From: Amoebophrya sp. A120
Taxonomy: Eukaryota; Sar; Dinophyceae; Syndiniales; Amoebophryaceae
Length of the DNA stretch: 64,000 nt
Direction: 5' to 3'
Assembly (NCBI GenBank): GCA_905178155.1
Contig: CAJINV010000004.1
Span: forward strand, 4,458,518-4,522,517
The notes under the pieces were generated by a model, which made no database searches, was not told the origin of the DNA, and saw only the letters and a list, made by a program, of their open reading frames with translations. A program made the position numbers and the translations under genes. Positions 1 through 12,160 of this stretch are shown here, piece after piece (within the stretch, counting starts at the first letter, position 1; each line of letters opens with the position of its first letter).

Positions 1-3000
1 TGTTCTGTTTGGGAACATCAAAGAGCAGCGAGACGTCGTCAAAGAAGGAGCTCGCTTTCAACATCCGCTTCTCAAAAAATAGAACATAATTGTGACGAGC
101 AGCTTTCTTCTTGTTATGCAGCCCCAATATTTCCGCCCCGAAAAAAGCAGTTCGCAGAGTTCTTCAAACTCGATCTAGACACGATAGAGATCCACCAGCA
201 AGAGGCCGCGAAACACGGCAAGGCGGGCAGTTACCTGGTAAAAAGCTCGAAGGGCACCACTACGCACACCGGACGACCGCCGGGGGGGAAGAAGTTCAGC
301 ATCATACTCGAAGTGACGTTTCAACGGATTTTCCCGAATGGCGGAGTGCACTTGAATTTAGACAATGCAGATTTCGAAGATCGGGAGACGTTACTGTCGA
401 TACCCCCACGCTACGGGCATTGCGTATTTCCGCTCGAAGTGGAAAACGCCGAATTTTTGCAGCAAGAAGTCCTGTTGGAGAGAGAGCGACAGCAAGAGCA
501 CAGTAGGCTGTTGCGGAATAATGGTTGTACTGTGGGAGCAAGCTCTTCTGACCAAACGTCACAAGCTAGAGGTGCAACAACTACGCAGGAAGAACCAACA
601 CAAGTACCAGGAGCTGCCCCTACAACTACCCAGGTAGAACATCACCCTCAGCGGCATGGGCAAAGCAATAGCAACTCGAAAAACAACAGCAACCTCGAAA
701 GCAGCAATCCTGTTGTCATGGATAACGTCTCCCCTTGGTGGGAAGTCGCGGAGAACGACAAACTACACAGTATCCTGTGGAAAAGTATCGTACTCGTACT
801 AATCGCATTCATGCAATACAAGTTTTTTTCTCGTCAAGTTAAACCCGCATGACAAATTTTATTTCTCTTGCTGAGGAAATTTGTCATGTGATTTATACGT
901 AGTACGATGCTTTTGCATTTCATACACAGCCAGGCACGGCAAAAGCGTTCAAAACTCTTCATGGCGGTTTTAGGGGGCACCGACGGCTTCTCGGTTTTCA
1001 ACTCGCTGCAGCTTTTCGACGTCAGTGACAGCTGCTGGGTCCCGACCTCCTCCGGCGCGGCAGAGAATTTGTTCGGCAGAGGAGAGGAGACGGTGGAGCA
1101 GGCTTTGCCGATAGCGGTCGATGACAGTAGTAGAACTACTGGTAGAGCTACTGCAAGAACGTCATCCGAGAGTGATTCATCTTCCACGGGCGAAGACCAT
1201 CATGGTGCCAGGACCAATACAGCAAGAACCGACTCGACGACGTCACAAAACAAATTCTTACTGCGAAAGAACGCCAACGAATTCTTGGTCTCGGGGCACG
1301 TTTTCACGACCTGTGATGCGAGGAAGTACAGTACGAAAGTGAAGAAAAATAACATAGGAGCCACAGCTAGCGATGGAGATCATGGTGCAGGAGCTTTTGG
1401 TAAAAAGATAAACAGCCGTATGTCAGCAACTTTGGACAAGAACGTTTTCGTGTACTACAAACCCGGAACCTCGTATCCAAGAAAAAAACATTGTAGGTGT
1501 AACATTTTTGGAGGAACAGCATTACAAATTTGTCTGGCATGACAGCAAAAACCTGTCATGCGCAGATAGTACGTGAAAACTCCCTTTAATGGACCCTGCG
1601 ATGCATGCCAAGCATGACAGACGCAATCATCTTGCATGTTGAGCATCACTAATTTACACTAACAACGTTTTTTTCTTGGATACCTCGGTCCTCTTCATCG
1701 GCGAAGTCGCGGCGCGCATGTCCGCTCTGTACCGCGGACAAAAGTTTCTGTACGAGTATGCACTGCAAAAGTATCGTACTAGTAGTACTTGCAAGACAAA
1801 TTCGCTCAGCATGACAAATGAAATTTGTCATGCTGATTTGCCTTGGGAACCAGATTTGTAATGTATAATTGCGATTAGCATTAGGATTACTACGAGTACG
1901 ATACTTTTGCACAGGATAACGAGGTTACCTGGTTGAAAGTCGAGATTGACGGCGGAGAAGTATCAAAGGGAAAAATCCCCCCTCCCCATATCGAAACGAA
2001 GTTTCTGATGCTGGATTTGCGTACACAAATCAAGTCTGTCTTGCTGGAGAGGACTGCAGGCATATGCTAAGCCTGGGCCGAGGGGTTTTGACGTAGGGGA
2101 CTAGCATGACAGATGTCGGCTCTGTAAGCCCAACAGCATCACAAACCGCCGGCATAACGCGGCGGACTATCTGGCTTTGCCTTCTTGCAAGACAGACAGG
2201 ATTTGTGACCTCAAATCTGCATCACAAATTTTCAGACGAATGCGTTTTCAATATGGGGAGGGGGGATTTTTCCTCTCAATAAGAAGTTCCAAGGCCACTT
2301 GTTTCAACATCTTCCGCACAAGATCTGCAAGTAGATCAAGATGTTGTAATGATGAAAGCGATCATGGGGACAACTGATGCGCCGGACGATGGAAAAACGC
2401 AGCTACAAATCTGTGACCAAATAAGCAACAAATCCATCGAGGAGGCTGAAATTATGAGGCCGGACGGGCGGGTGGACAACAGGGATAAACAAACCAGTGC
2501 TCGTCCTCCTTCTTCGCGGGTCCATGTTCTTGACACTGTCGGGGACCTCCGTCGTGGTCCCTTCGATGAGCTACTCTTCGCTGGTTCAACTACATCTGCG
2601 CGAGCAGAGGCCCGAGAGCCTCCACCTAGAAAGAACGGAGAAGGGACAACTACACCAGCTGGAACTACTAACTCTACTCAAGTAGAACATGAACAACTAC
2701 ATCCGCCCTCGGCTAGTTGTAATACAACTCCTTTCATTGTTTGCGAGGGCGCCCTTTCGGGACACCTGTACACCTACCGGGGAGGACGACAAGCAGTTCA
2801 GGTAACCGCAGTTTTGCCTCCACGTACAGAAGAGGCGGAAGAAGAAGTTTATGAACCAGCTCGACACACTAACACTATGCGCGCTGGTGCTCATGGTCAA
2901 GAGAGAAGTTCTAGAACTAGAACAGGGTCCTCGTCTTCTCCAAAAGCTGGCGGAAGCTTGAAAATAAAACGGAAAGAGACGCCAATGTTGAAAAACAAGG

Positions 3001-6000
3001 ACACCAGAAATGTTAAACCCGCGCCACGTTTTGCCTATCTGCTGGCGAACACAGTGAGACAAAAGCTGCGTTTTCATTTCTACGAACGGTCCAAAGAAAG
3101 GTGGAAACGGTTTGTCACGAATACTACAGAGGAAAAAAGTACGATCACAGGCAGCGATCATGCCGGCAGCTGGTCTTGTCCACAAATAAGTGCATCAACA
3201 ACTCGGGGAGAAATCATCACACGCAATTTGCAAAGCGTGATGCGCAAGGAACACAACCCGGTGATCCGAATCAAACTGCACCAGTACGATACAGCTGCAG
3301 CAGCACGGCGTGTAGTATCCGTAGCTCAATCGGTAAGGCAAGCCACTGGAACTAGTGCAGCGTACGACCCGGCCGCTGATGTTTCCCTTTCTGAAAAGAA
3401 GCGCGAAGATCTATTTCACAAGTGCCGAAATAAGCCGGAGCTTGCAGCGGCCAGTCCCAGTTCGCTCATGGATGATGTAGAAAATAAAACTACGCCTGCT
3501 ACTACTGCAGCAGCCGGAAAGAAACTACACGGCGAGCCGCCCAATGAAGATCGCACCGTGACCACAAAGATAACGGCGGCGTCCAGAGCTGCAGCCCTTG
3601 ATAGGACGCAGAATGGAAGGAAAAAGAATGCCTCTGGTGCGAGGACTTTTGCCCTCCAGCCACCAACCGCTTTCCTCTCACTTCCCAACTACCGAAGAGT
3701 TCCTGCAGGCAATAAAGCGAAGATCTTCACGAGGAAGACAGAGCCTAGCATTATTGACGACCCCGAGGACCAGCACACGACAATTTCCGCGCTCGAGTGG
3801 TTGACGTTGCGAGCTACGGTAGTGAACAGCTCTTGTTTTCATAAAACGAGCTTAAAGCGAGCAGGAGCTGCTGCTGCCCGAGGAAATGTTGCAGATCATG
3901 ATCGCCAAGAACTTTCTTCACATGAAAACGCACTGGACTTCCAATCCGTTTGCAAGTTTCTGAACGTCATTCTGCCCAGTCTGCTATTGGAGTACACCGA
4001 ATACCCGTTCGACATTGGCTTGCTGTCCCTTCCTCCAGGCTCTTGCTCCACCAGTGTCCCTGGCATCTTCTCGCACCCCACCCGGGCGTTTGATGCGGAC
4101 TTGGAGTTTCGGCGAGCCGTGTTGAGCGACACAATATTGAAGCTACTGTTCGGCGATCCGCCGGTGGAGGAAAATTATTGGGGAAAACAACTGGATGGAA
4201 AACTGTCGGGAAAGGCGGAAAGTTACGAAAAAATTCATGAGCTGTATTTCGATAATTGTAGTTCTTCTTCTGGATCCGCAATCGAGATGTTGCACGGGGA
4301 CGAGCTGGACATACGAAATTTTGCAAGCAAGGACACTGAAAAAGTAAGGAATAGCTCGGAAGAACAAGGAGGACGAGGAGGCTCGGTTCTTTCCAGGAAA
4401 GATGAGGAAACGAAATTACGTCTACCGCAGAACACATCTTCATCCTCACGTTCCTTCAAGAAGAAGCTCCTTTTCCTACAACGCCGTCTGCTGGACAAAC
4501 CGAGGCCGTTGGTAGTGGACAGAATCAAAGATTTTCCGAAGAACATTAACCCACAAGAACCGGAACTACAAATGGAGGCCGAGCAGATCGGCTGTATCAT
4601 CCCGTCGAAGGAGGCGGGCACGGTTGTTGAGGGTAGGAGCAGCGCACCAACTACGACTGACGTTGCTGAAGATACTAAAAACCAAGCTCTGATGCTGCAA
4701 GGGGATCATGGAAAAAACACCTCTTCTAAACAAGCCGATATACTGCAGACCGCTGCAACTGATCCGGTGGCAGTAGCACATCAGCTCTCGCACAACTATC
4801 GTGATGAAAACACAGGAGCAGCTCATCCTGTTTCTCCCAGTCTTGGTGACTCTCATGGTCATGCGTCGAAAAATGATGAGAAAAGCGAGTTAGCAAGCGT
4901 CTCTGTCGGTGCTGGTGGTGCTGCTCCATCCTCTGGAAAGAACTACGGGTCTGGCGTGGAAAAAAATAATAACGCCGTGGGTTCTTCGTTGACCACCCCG
5001 GGAGATTCGGGTGCGCTGCTTCACGCCCCTGCCGATCCATCATCTGCAAATTGTAGAAGCGGAGCTGCTCCTGTTGCGCCGGAAATTGCTCCAAATAGTA
5101 TCAAATCAGACGAGAACAGCTGTCTAAAGGATCATAACGAGGACAGCCAGCAGGGAAGTACAACAAATGGAAAAACGGCCAACGTATCTGCTTCAACGAA
5201 CAGTGCCGCAGGAGATGACGCAGCTGTTCGCGTGGAACATCAAGATGACATTGACAACACGACGAAAATAAATCCTCCGCATCATCAACAAGCGAATAGT
5301 ACTTCCATCCAGGCCTCCTCCTCCGCGACGACATCCAACCCCTCTACAAACAAGCCAACGACAGCAACTACGTCAAAGGCCGTCGTGCAGCCGAAGCAGC
5401 AACCGAGGAAGCGGGAACACACGAACATGGTGAAGAAGCTTGCGAAAAAACAGAACAACAGCAAGGAGAAGCCAACTGCTACAGGGGCCGCGAATTTTAG
5501 TAGCACAATAGCAGGGGGAGCTGGAGCTACTACAACCGGTGGAAATAGTAATGACCACGGCGCATCATCTAGTAGTACTTCGGGAGCTGCAACATCTTCA
5601 AATAATCACCCACTTGATTCCGGCCCGGCAAAAGACTTGTTCGCGTTGCTGCAGAGAAAACGGGAGAAGGATGCAGAGAAGCTTTCACGGGAGAAGAAGC
5701 AAAGCAAGGCGGCGTTATTGGCGCAACAGCACGAGGAGGAGCGCTACCTGTTGCACGTCACCTGCAAAGGCGGGGAACCGGGGGCGCAATGTGGAGCTGG
5801 AAGCGTCGCAACTTCGGTACCAACAGGAACTACGGCAAATGGCAAAGATAAACCTAACTCTGCTAAAAGCAAATCGAAGTCCACTTCTAACACAACCACC
5901 TACGCTTCGTCATCCGCCTCTTCGTCCCCGGTAGACGATATAAATCTGGAGAATGTGCTAGACAACAACTTTTCATCAACATCTTCTACTTCACACAATC

Positions 6001-9000
6001 TTCAAGCGAACAAACGGGGGAAGGACAGTAAAAACGAAGCCGCTGGCTGCCCTACTAGCACTACTACTACACCATTGCAGCTGCTGAAACGCGATGAGAT
6101 TGCTGCTCCCGAAAGTATTAAACACGACCACGAGCAGCAGGAGAGAAGTACGAGCTGCGTACCAGGAACAAGCGATGACCACCAGCAGGGCAACGGATTG
6201 AACTACACGAGCAAGAGGTCGAAAACGAATGCGACTTCGGGCCGAGCCGTCGACACATCTTCTGCTGCGGGGCGACCGGAAGGAATAAACTTGGAGCCGC
6301 GCAGCGAGAAAGTAGAGAAACGACCTCTGGGCGTCGAGGCCCCCGTCTCGCCTTCATCTGCACGACCACCTGCTGGCGCTACGGCAGTTCTTGTCGGTCG
6401 CAATGGCAGCTTGATGTCCACGACGTCGATGCTGCTGAACACAACACCTGGGTGCAATGCTCCCACGGAGGCGCCGTTATCCTCTTCTTCGGGCGACGAA
6501 GATGGTTTCTCGAGCACGATGAAATTACAGCGTGAGGTCACCACGGATACCGTTCTCGGCGAGGACGAAGTTGATGCAGGAGCTGTGGCCGCACTATTGA
6601 ACAACGGTGGAGCAATTTCTTGTAATGACGCAGTCCATCCAGAGCCCCCTGGGCCTGCTTTGGAAAACACCAGCAGGAGGGACGACGCAACATCGACTTC
6701 TATTGAAATGAACGCTACATGCAAAGAACCCGATGTTCTCTCGTGTGTCGTGCTGGAGAGAAAGACGGACCGAGCAGTTGATCCGAATATGACAGCCTCA
6801 GGTTGGAAATCCTCAAAGTGGAAATAATTTGTAATGCAAAAAAACGACTCCAGTTGAAGCGCCATTTGTAGTCGGCGCATGACAAATTTCCTGGGCCCCT
6901 AAAGCATGTCTGTTATGCAGGTTAAGGCAAAGGGGTGCCCTTCTCTCGTGCTAAGCAGCACTCCAATTCTTCACCCCTAGCAGGACAATAGTCGGTCTCC
7001 ATTGTGTCCTCCGCAATACAGTCTTTTTTGCCTTGCATTTCATGCATCACAAATTATTCCCACTTTGAGGATTTCCATTCTGAGGCTTTCATACCGAAAC
7101 ACCTACAGTTGCAAGAGATGAAGAAAAAAAAGAACAGCAAGTCCACACCAAAGAAGAGCAACAAGGGTGCGAAGTCGACGACTTTAATAAGTGCCGCCTT
7201 GGAAGGAGGAGGAGCTACAGCTAGCGCGTCGAACGGAGACAAAAATAAGAAAAGCGCTATAAATACGTGCTGGAACAGTTATAACGGTTCTGTACACAAC
7301 GCGGTTAGAACACCTCAAGTCGCAGACCCTGCTGAGCAGCCGATGCGTCAAGTCGAAGCGTCTCCTCCTCCACTCGCAAAGAACCCTCCCTCCCGACCGC
7401 CACCGATGGCGCCACAAACAGAGGACTTGGCAACCTGTAGCACGACGACGAACACAGTGACCGGACCGAACGCGAGCTGCGACGGTGCGTCGTTATCTCG
7501 TCGAGGTGGAGGGCTACTTAGCGCGGCTTCCTCTTCCTCCAAGAATGCGCTCTTGGATGATGTGAGCACAAAGACTACAAACGAAGCTGCTACTTCTACT
7601 GAAGCTGCTACTTCTACTGTGCTAGCGAACACAATTTTCCAGCGTGACCAAATGAACAATAACAGCGAACGGCCACATAGCTGTGCTTCTACAACCCCAC
7701 CGCATCAACCTGCTCTTGCTCCACCTCCCCGGCCGATGCGCAGCCCGCCTCCGCGACCCAGCCCTCTTTTGTCCGTTTGCAGGGCCGCAGATGGTTCTAA
7801 CAATAGCATTTCTGCTACTTCTCCCAGGGCCACGCAGCTACTGCCTATGCCTTCGCCGTCCCCAAGCGGAAGCTTATGCATTGCAAAAATGTCTGGGTCT
7901 GGAAGATTCTAAACTTGTAAATGCTGTCTCTGGATTCTGAAAAAATTTGTATTGCATGACCAGCAAGAGGACTCCTCTTTGTGCTACGCGGAGAGGGCAT
8001 TTCTCATGCGGCAGAGGCATCACAAAGTCCTCCAAAAATCTGTGAAGCTAGGGCATGCATTACAGACATCATGGGTCATTCCAAATATGCATGACAAGCC
8101 TGGTAATCTTCCAGACCCAGACATTTTTGCATTCGATAAGGCTCGTCCTTGCCCGAAACCAGCCCGACCACCGCCGCGACCGTGTCAAAAGGCAGTTGTG
8201 TGATGGAGAACGAAAGCGCAGCCAAGGACCACACCGCAAAGATGAAAACTCATTCTGATTCTTCTCTGTTGGCGACATTGACGTCCTCCGCCCACGGAAC
8301 AACAACATCAAATGCCGCTTCTTCGCTCGAGCTCGTCCCGCAGATTCATGTTACTGCCAGGAGCGGTATCACAGGAAAAAGTGTTGTACGTTACCGGTTT
8401 TCATCACAGATTGCAGTCATGCATCACAAATGTACTTAGCCCAATACGCATGCTGTGCATGACAAATTCTGACACGTGTTGTGATGCATTGCTGCATCAC
8501 AAATTCCGTGTAACGTTAACACTTGTTCCTGTGATAAGCGGAACATCAACCGAAGTGGCGGTGGAGGCGGTAGTGAAGACCACGAGCAGTAGTAGTGCTG
8601 TTATGGGCGGGACTTCTACTAGTAGTTCCTCGTGTGTTGAACAACAAGTAGAGAACAACATCAAAGTCACATCTTCTACTTTAGTACAGGAGTTGTCTTC
8701 CTCTTCCCGGGACAAAGAATTTTTGAGGTCCCCGGCGGTGGTGGAAAACGAAAAGGAAATGCAACTGGAAAAGCAGCAGCAACAGCGAGAGGAAAAAAAC
8801 GCGCGGCCTGAAGTAGCAGCAGAAATACGAGGAGAAACAAATCAAACTGCGGAAGTACAACAACACGAACAACACCCGCTGTACCAGCAGTTGAACCAGT
8901 GGGACCCAGAACAGTTACGGAAGAACCTCGAGCTACTCAACAGCTTCCGCGAGCAGGGGGTTGATGTTGTTCTGGAAGCAGGCCCAGGCGAAGAGAATAT

Positions 9001-10800
9001 GATCGACGATGAAAACATAAACAATAATTTCCAAGACGACGTCGACTACGACGAGGAAATAAACACAACGGCCTTCGAAAGCGTTTCGTGCAAGACGCGG
9101 CAACACGGGAAGACGGCCTCGACCACGAACGAGCTGACCGGGGAGGTCGATATGTTGACGGTGGACTTGGTGTCCAACGAGGAAGTGGCCAGCACGTCGG
9201 TGGTCTTCAATACAACGAATGCGATAGAAGGGCATCAGCCTGCAAGTGCAGGAGGGGCCGCGACCCCACCGGCTCCGACACAGCAGCCGAACGTGGATGA
9301 AGAGTACCTAACCTATCCAGGAAAAAAATGCCCATCCACATCCAATTTGTCAATGCAAAACACGTATCAAGTCTTGCGTTTGTCATGCAAAAAATGCATG
9401 GGGATGGGTTTTTTTCTGTGGATATGACCAACATCTTTGGCGGGCGGGAAATCTTCGGGTTGGACGCCCCCACCAGCGGGTTTGTGTTTGGGGACACAAA
9501 AGAGGAGGAGAAATTGGTGCAGGCGCAGCGGAAGAAGGTTCTGGATTTGAACATGGTGGAGATGGAGGATTTTGACAAAACGAGCCTGGACCAGAAAAAC
9601 GGAATCTTTCCCCCGAGCACCACGGCCGCGAGACGGAATAAAATCTCGCTAGCGGATTTGTTTCTTGACGTCAATAGTTGTGCCGCTAGTACTTCTAGTA
9701 GTAGTTCTACTGCGGAACTACAGCGCGAGGTGGTAGAGCAACCTAATAATCAGCAACTGCCAGCACGTGAATCAACAGGAGCAAGAGCTACATGTGTCGC
9801 GACGCAACAACACCATCTGAGATCGGCCACAGCCCCCACAGCGGCGAGTAGCAGTGCGGTTTTGGTTTCTAGCACTAACGGGATATCAAACACTTGTAAC
9901 AGCAGCAGGCGAGGTGTCACTTCCACTGCCGCGATGAATGCAGGGATGAACAGCTGCGGAAATAGATCTAGTTCTAGCAGCAGTAGCAGCTCTGGAGTCG
10001 CCGGGAAAGGTAATAATTTGATGAGCAACGGGAAGGGGAACAACGGCCTGCTTGCTGGGAATAACAATATGGCAGGAACAAGTAACAACGGAAAAAACAG
10101 CAATGGGGGCTCTGCTTTTGGAGGTGCAGCAGCAGGAGCTCATGGAGCAGGTCACCATGCTAGTTCTGCTGGCGTTAGTCACCAGCACCAGCAGTTTCCA
10201 GGGGGAAAAACCGGATGGATGCCGAGTTGTAGCACCAATACCAAAACAGCGCCAACTACCATAGGGACGAGCAGGGTGGCGGCTGTGCAGCACCAGCAGC
10301 ACCTGCAACACCGCATGCGGAATCGGCAGCATCATCACGTTGGCGCTCCCGGAGGTGGTGGTGTTCTTCCTGTTCAGCACAACCAAAATCCTGCGAAAGT
10401 ACTACACCACGGGGGTGCAGGGGCTGCGACGGGAGTTCATCATCGGGTGAACCCGATGGGAGGTAACAGCACGAACAACAACAATTACGGAGGTGGAGGG
10501 CCGCAACAGTTATTTCGGACCAACAGCAATCTGACTGCTCCACACCTTGTGCATCACCAGCATCAGGCACAACAAGCTCCTGCTCACAATCAGCACCAGA
10601 ATATTAGAGCAAGTACTTTCAGCAATTACAACACTCGCATGATTTCAAAAAATCGGGACGAGCGGATTGGAAACTTGATTGACGAAATGGTTTTGTCGGA
10701 CGATGAAAGTATTCCGCCGCCACCGGCGTCGGACGTGTTTTCCAGTCTCTCGACATCCCCACCACCGCCGCCACCACCGCCGGATGACTCTTTTTTCTGA
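1..10800 (+). CDS. Giant low-complexity protein with kelch-like repeat (5' partial)
   Basis: Nine coding segments (1-770, 930-1473, 1688-1756, 1924-1960, 2287-6787, 7099-7874, 8144-8366, 8542-9313, 9430-10800) join in one frame once eight introners are removed. They give at least 3,020 codons; the start lies upstream of the window. The N-terminal part is ordered, and near residue 270 there is a kelch-like stretch, LGGTDGFSVFNSLQLFDV. From about residue 450 the chain is very rich in Ser, Thr, Asn, Gln, Gly and Ala with charged coiled-coil-like patches. It ends in a conserved-looking acidic segment (NLIDEMVLSDDES) and a polyproline run before the stop. No ordinary GT-AG intron was needed. Function is unknown. 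A scaffold or RNA-granule-type disordered protein is possible but is only inference from composition. Confidence is high that it is one gene and low on function. Confidence 0.85.
771..924. mobile_element. Introner, family A (GTATCG type), 154 bp
   Basis: Exact target duplication cacag (766-770 and 925-929). The inverted ends carry GGAAAAGTATCGTACTCGTA and its counterpart around 896-915. Excision with one duplication rebuilds a split Ser codon (KLHS-QARQ). Confidence 0.93.
1474..1682. mobile_element. Introner, family J (singleton), 209 bp
   Basis: Duplication cctcg (1469-1473 and 1683-1687). Ends are TATCCAAGAAAAAAAC and GTTTTTTTCTTGGATA. Excision joins PGTS-VLFIG in frame. No second member of this end type was seen in the window. 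Confidence 0.9.
1757..1918. mobile_element. Introner, family A, 162 bp
   Basis: Duplication acgag (1752-1756 and 1919-1923). Left end TATGCACTGCAAAAG, right end CTTTTGCACAGGATA. Excision joins KFLYE-VTWLK. Confidence 0.94.
1961..2281. mobile_element. Introner, family H (singleton), 321 bp
   Basis: Duplication agaag (1956-1960 and 2282-2286). The terminal repeats contain GGAAAAATCCCCCCTCCCCA near the left end and its inverse near 2250-2275. Excision rebuilds a split Val codon (DGGE-V-PRPL) and opens the frame into the 4.5-kb exon. Confidence 0.92.
6788..7093. mobile_element. Introner, family D, 306 bp
   Basis: Duplication ccgaa (6783-6787 and 7094-7098). The terminal repeat is about 45 bp, beginning TATGACAGCCTCAGG and matching the inverse of the right end. 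Excision rebuilds a Lys codon (AVDP-K-HLQ) and bypasses the apparent stop at 6825. Confidence 0.94.
7875..8138. mobile_element. Introner, family B (GTCTGGG type), 264 bp
   Basis: Flanks aagct (7870-7874) and aggct (8139-8143) differ at one base. Ends are TATGCATTGCAAAAATG and CATTTTTGCATTCGATA, with TGTCTGGGTCTGG just inside. Excision joins PSGS-S-SLPE. Confidence 0.9.
8367..8536. mobile_element. Introner, family G, 170 bp
   Basis: Duplication agcgg (8362-8366 and 8537-8541). Ends are TATCACAGGAAAAAGTGTT and AACACTTGTTCCTGTGATA. Excision rebuilds Gly (TARS-G-TSTE). Same family as the element at 24297. Confidence 0.92.
9314..9424. mobile_element. Introner, family C (short), 111 bp
   Basis: Flanks taacc and tgacc (9309-9313 and 9425-9429) differ at one base. 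Ends are TATCCAGGAAAAAAATGCCC and TTTTTTTCTGTGGATA. Excision joins EYLT-NIFG. The element is almost entirely terminal repeat plus a short loop. Confidence 0.9.
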
Positions 10801-10930
10801 GGAACTACGATGGCACTGATTGTTTTGATGGCATGGGCTCACCAGTTTTTCAAGCAAGACCAAGGAATGAGGTAGGGACCATCGCTTCGTTTTGATGCGT
10901 TTAGATGAAATTATTCTTAGCATACTTAGC

Positions 10931-11338
10931 TTATATTGGCTGCGCGATTTTATACAGGTCATTTGGTATTGGAACTTCAACTTCTGCGACAACTTTATTC
11001 AGATATTTTTGCTCTGGCATTGTACCAATAAGCAAGATGTGGCGGACGCGGGCCACCCATTTATTATTTTCAGGGTCGTTTATATCTTTATACTTTTTTC
11101 TTGATTTAGATTTATAGATACTTTTTCTACTTTTTCTGATAGTCTCAGGACGACAATGAGAAACAACTTGGTCGAAGTGGTTTATCAACCAGGTTGTCGT
11201 ATCATACCGCATAGATTTTGCAGCTTCTTCGACAAATTGGAAATACTGCACCGGACGCGAGGAGCTCGTCTCCTGCTTTGGGGAAGGTCCGTACTCATGA
11301 CGTCGATTCTTTGGGGACGCAAGCAGATTTTTTACCAA
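10931..11338 (-). CDS. Possible minus-strand gene or exon, unknown
   Basis: This 135-codon frame on the reverse strand ends at 10931 and has a balanced, basic composition unlike the shadow frames of neighbouring genes. A Lys/Arg-rich stretch (KSRKSIYKSKSRKKYKD) lies in the middle. Further open frames upstream on the same strand may be additional exons. No family is recognised. Existence as a gene is uncertain; a transcript map of the reverse strand would settle it. Confidence 0.25.
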   Translation of the reverse strand: MVKNLLASPKNRRHEYGPSPKQETSSSRPVQYFQFVEEAAKSMRYDTTTWLINHFDQVVSHCRPETIRKSRKSIYKSKSRKKYKDINDPENNKWVARVRHILLIGTMPEQKYLNKVVAEVEVPIPNDLYKIAQPI

Positions 11339-11985
11339 GCTTCGATGAGAAAATCAGTATGCCGTAGATCAGCTCGTCCCTCGTCTCCCTCGCCAACCTC
11401 CAAAAAATCAAAATCTCTACTTGATGAGGGATTTCACGAATCACAAAAAGAAATCGATAAATAAAAACAAAATTAACCATCCCACTGCCAAGCATAGACC
11501 ACGGTACAGGACCTATCTGCAGACCACGACGTGGCGACGTGACTGTATCGTCAGTAATCAAGAATAGCGACTGCGATTTAGACGAAACCCCGTGGTTGAT
11601 TGAAGAAAGCTTGAAACTCGTGTCAGATGAAGCTCGGTCGTTGTCGTTCTTTTTCATTTCAATATAGCAATCGAGAAAATAAATTTACTTTACGCTTCGG
11701 TCATTCGAGATTTTCCCTTCTATGCACTCGGTTGATGGTCGTCGTAATTTTTCAACACTCGCGATGGAGATGTCGGTTGGAATCGTGTCTTTTTGGAAAA
11801 TGCTACGGCGAATCGGTCGCATATGGAAGTTTTTCTGCGAATGATCGTCCTGGTCGATCATGAAAGTTGTTGCATGACGCTGATGAATTTCCCGTGATGA
11901 CGAGCCAACCACTTCCACAGCTTTTAAATCTCCACTAAAGTTCTTCCACCACCCCTGCAGAAGTGTATTTGAAATTTTAGAATTT

Positions 11986-12021
11986 TCGACTCCGTAGCCG
12001 TATTTTCGACCCCGTAGCCGT
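11986..12021 (+). repeat. Tandem CCGTAGCCGTA repeat, possible spliced-leader relic
   Basis: CCGTAGCC followed by GTATTTTCG, then again CCGTAGCCGTA, lies upstream of the gene at 12161. The dinoflagellate spliced leader, as I recall it, contains CCGTAGCCATTTTGGCTC, so the first eight or nine bases and the T-run agree. Relic leaders in genomic DNA mark re-inserted cDNAs in dinoflagellates. This reading is speculative. Confidence 0.3.
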
Positions 12022-12160
12022 ACAAAATTTTCGATTTCAGCATTTGAACATCTGTATTGCGTTGCAACGCGCTGCCGCTGCCGTTGACAAGTTCTAGCTA
12101 TTTTCTTCTTCCGTACTTAGTAATTCACCGTTAAGGTTAACCACCAACCGAGGCAGCAAC

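Larger units (their letters stand above)
10801..12160. other. Intergenic region with minus-strand ORFs and a short tandem repeat
   Basis: AT-richer than the flanking genes. Minus-strand open frames lie at 10931-11338, 11295-11657 and 11685-11918. They could be exons of one reverse gene but I could not join them convincingly. Near 11986-12020 the unit CCGTAGCCGTA occurs twice, 150 bp before the next start codon. No introner was seen. Confidence 0.6.

Noticed and set aside
6203-6880. 225-codon minus-strand frame
   Set aside because: Antisense shadow of the long exon of the gene at 1-10800, running into the introner at 6788.
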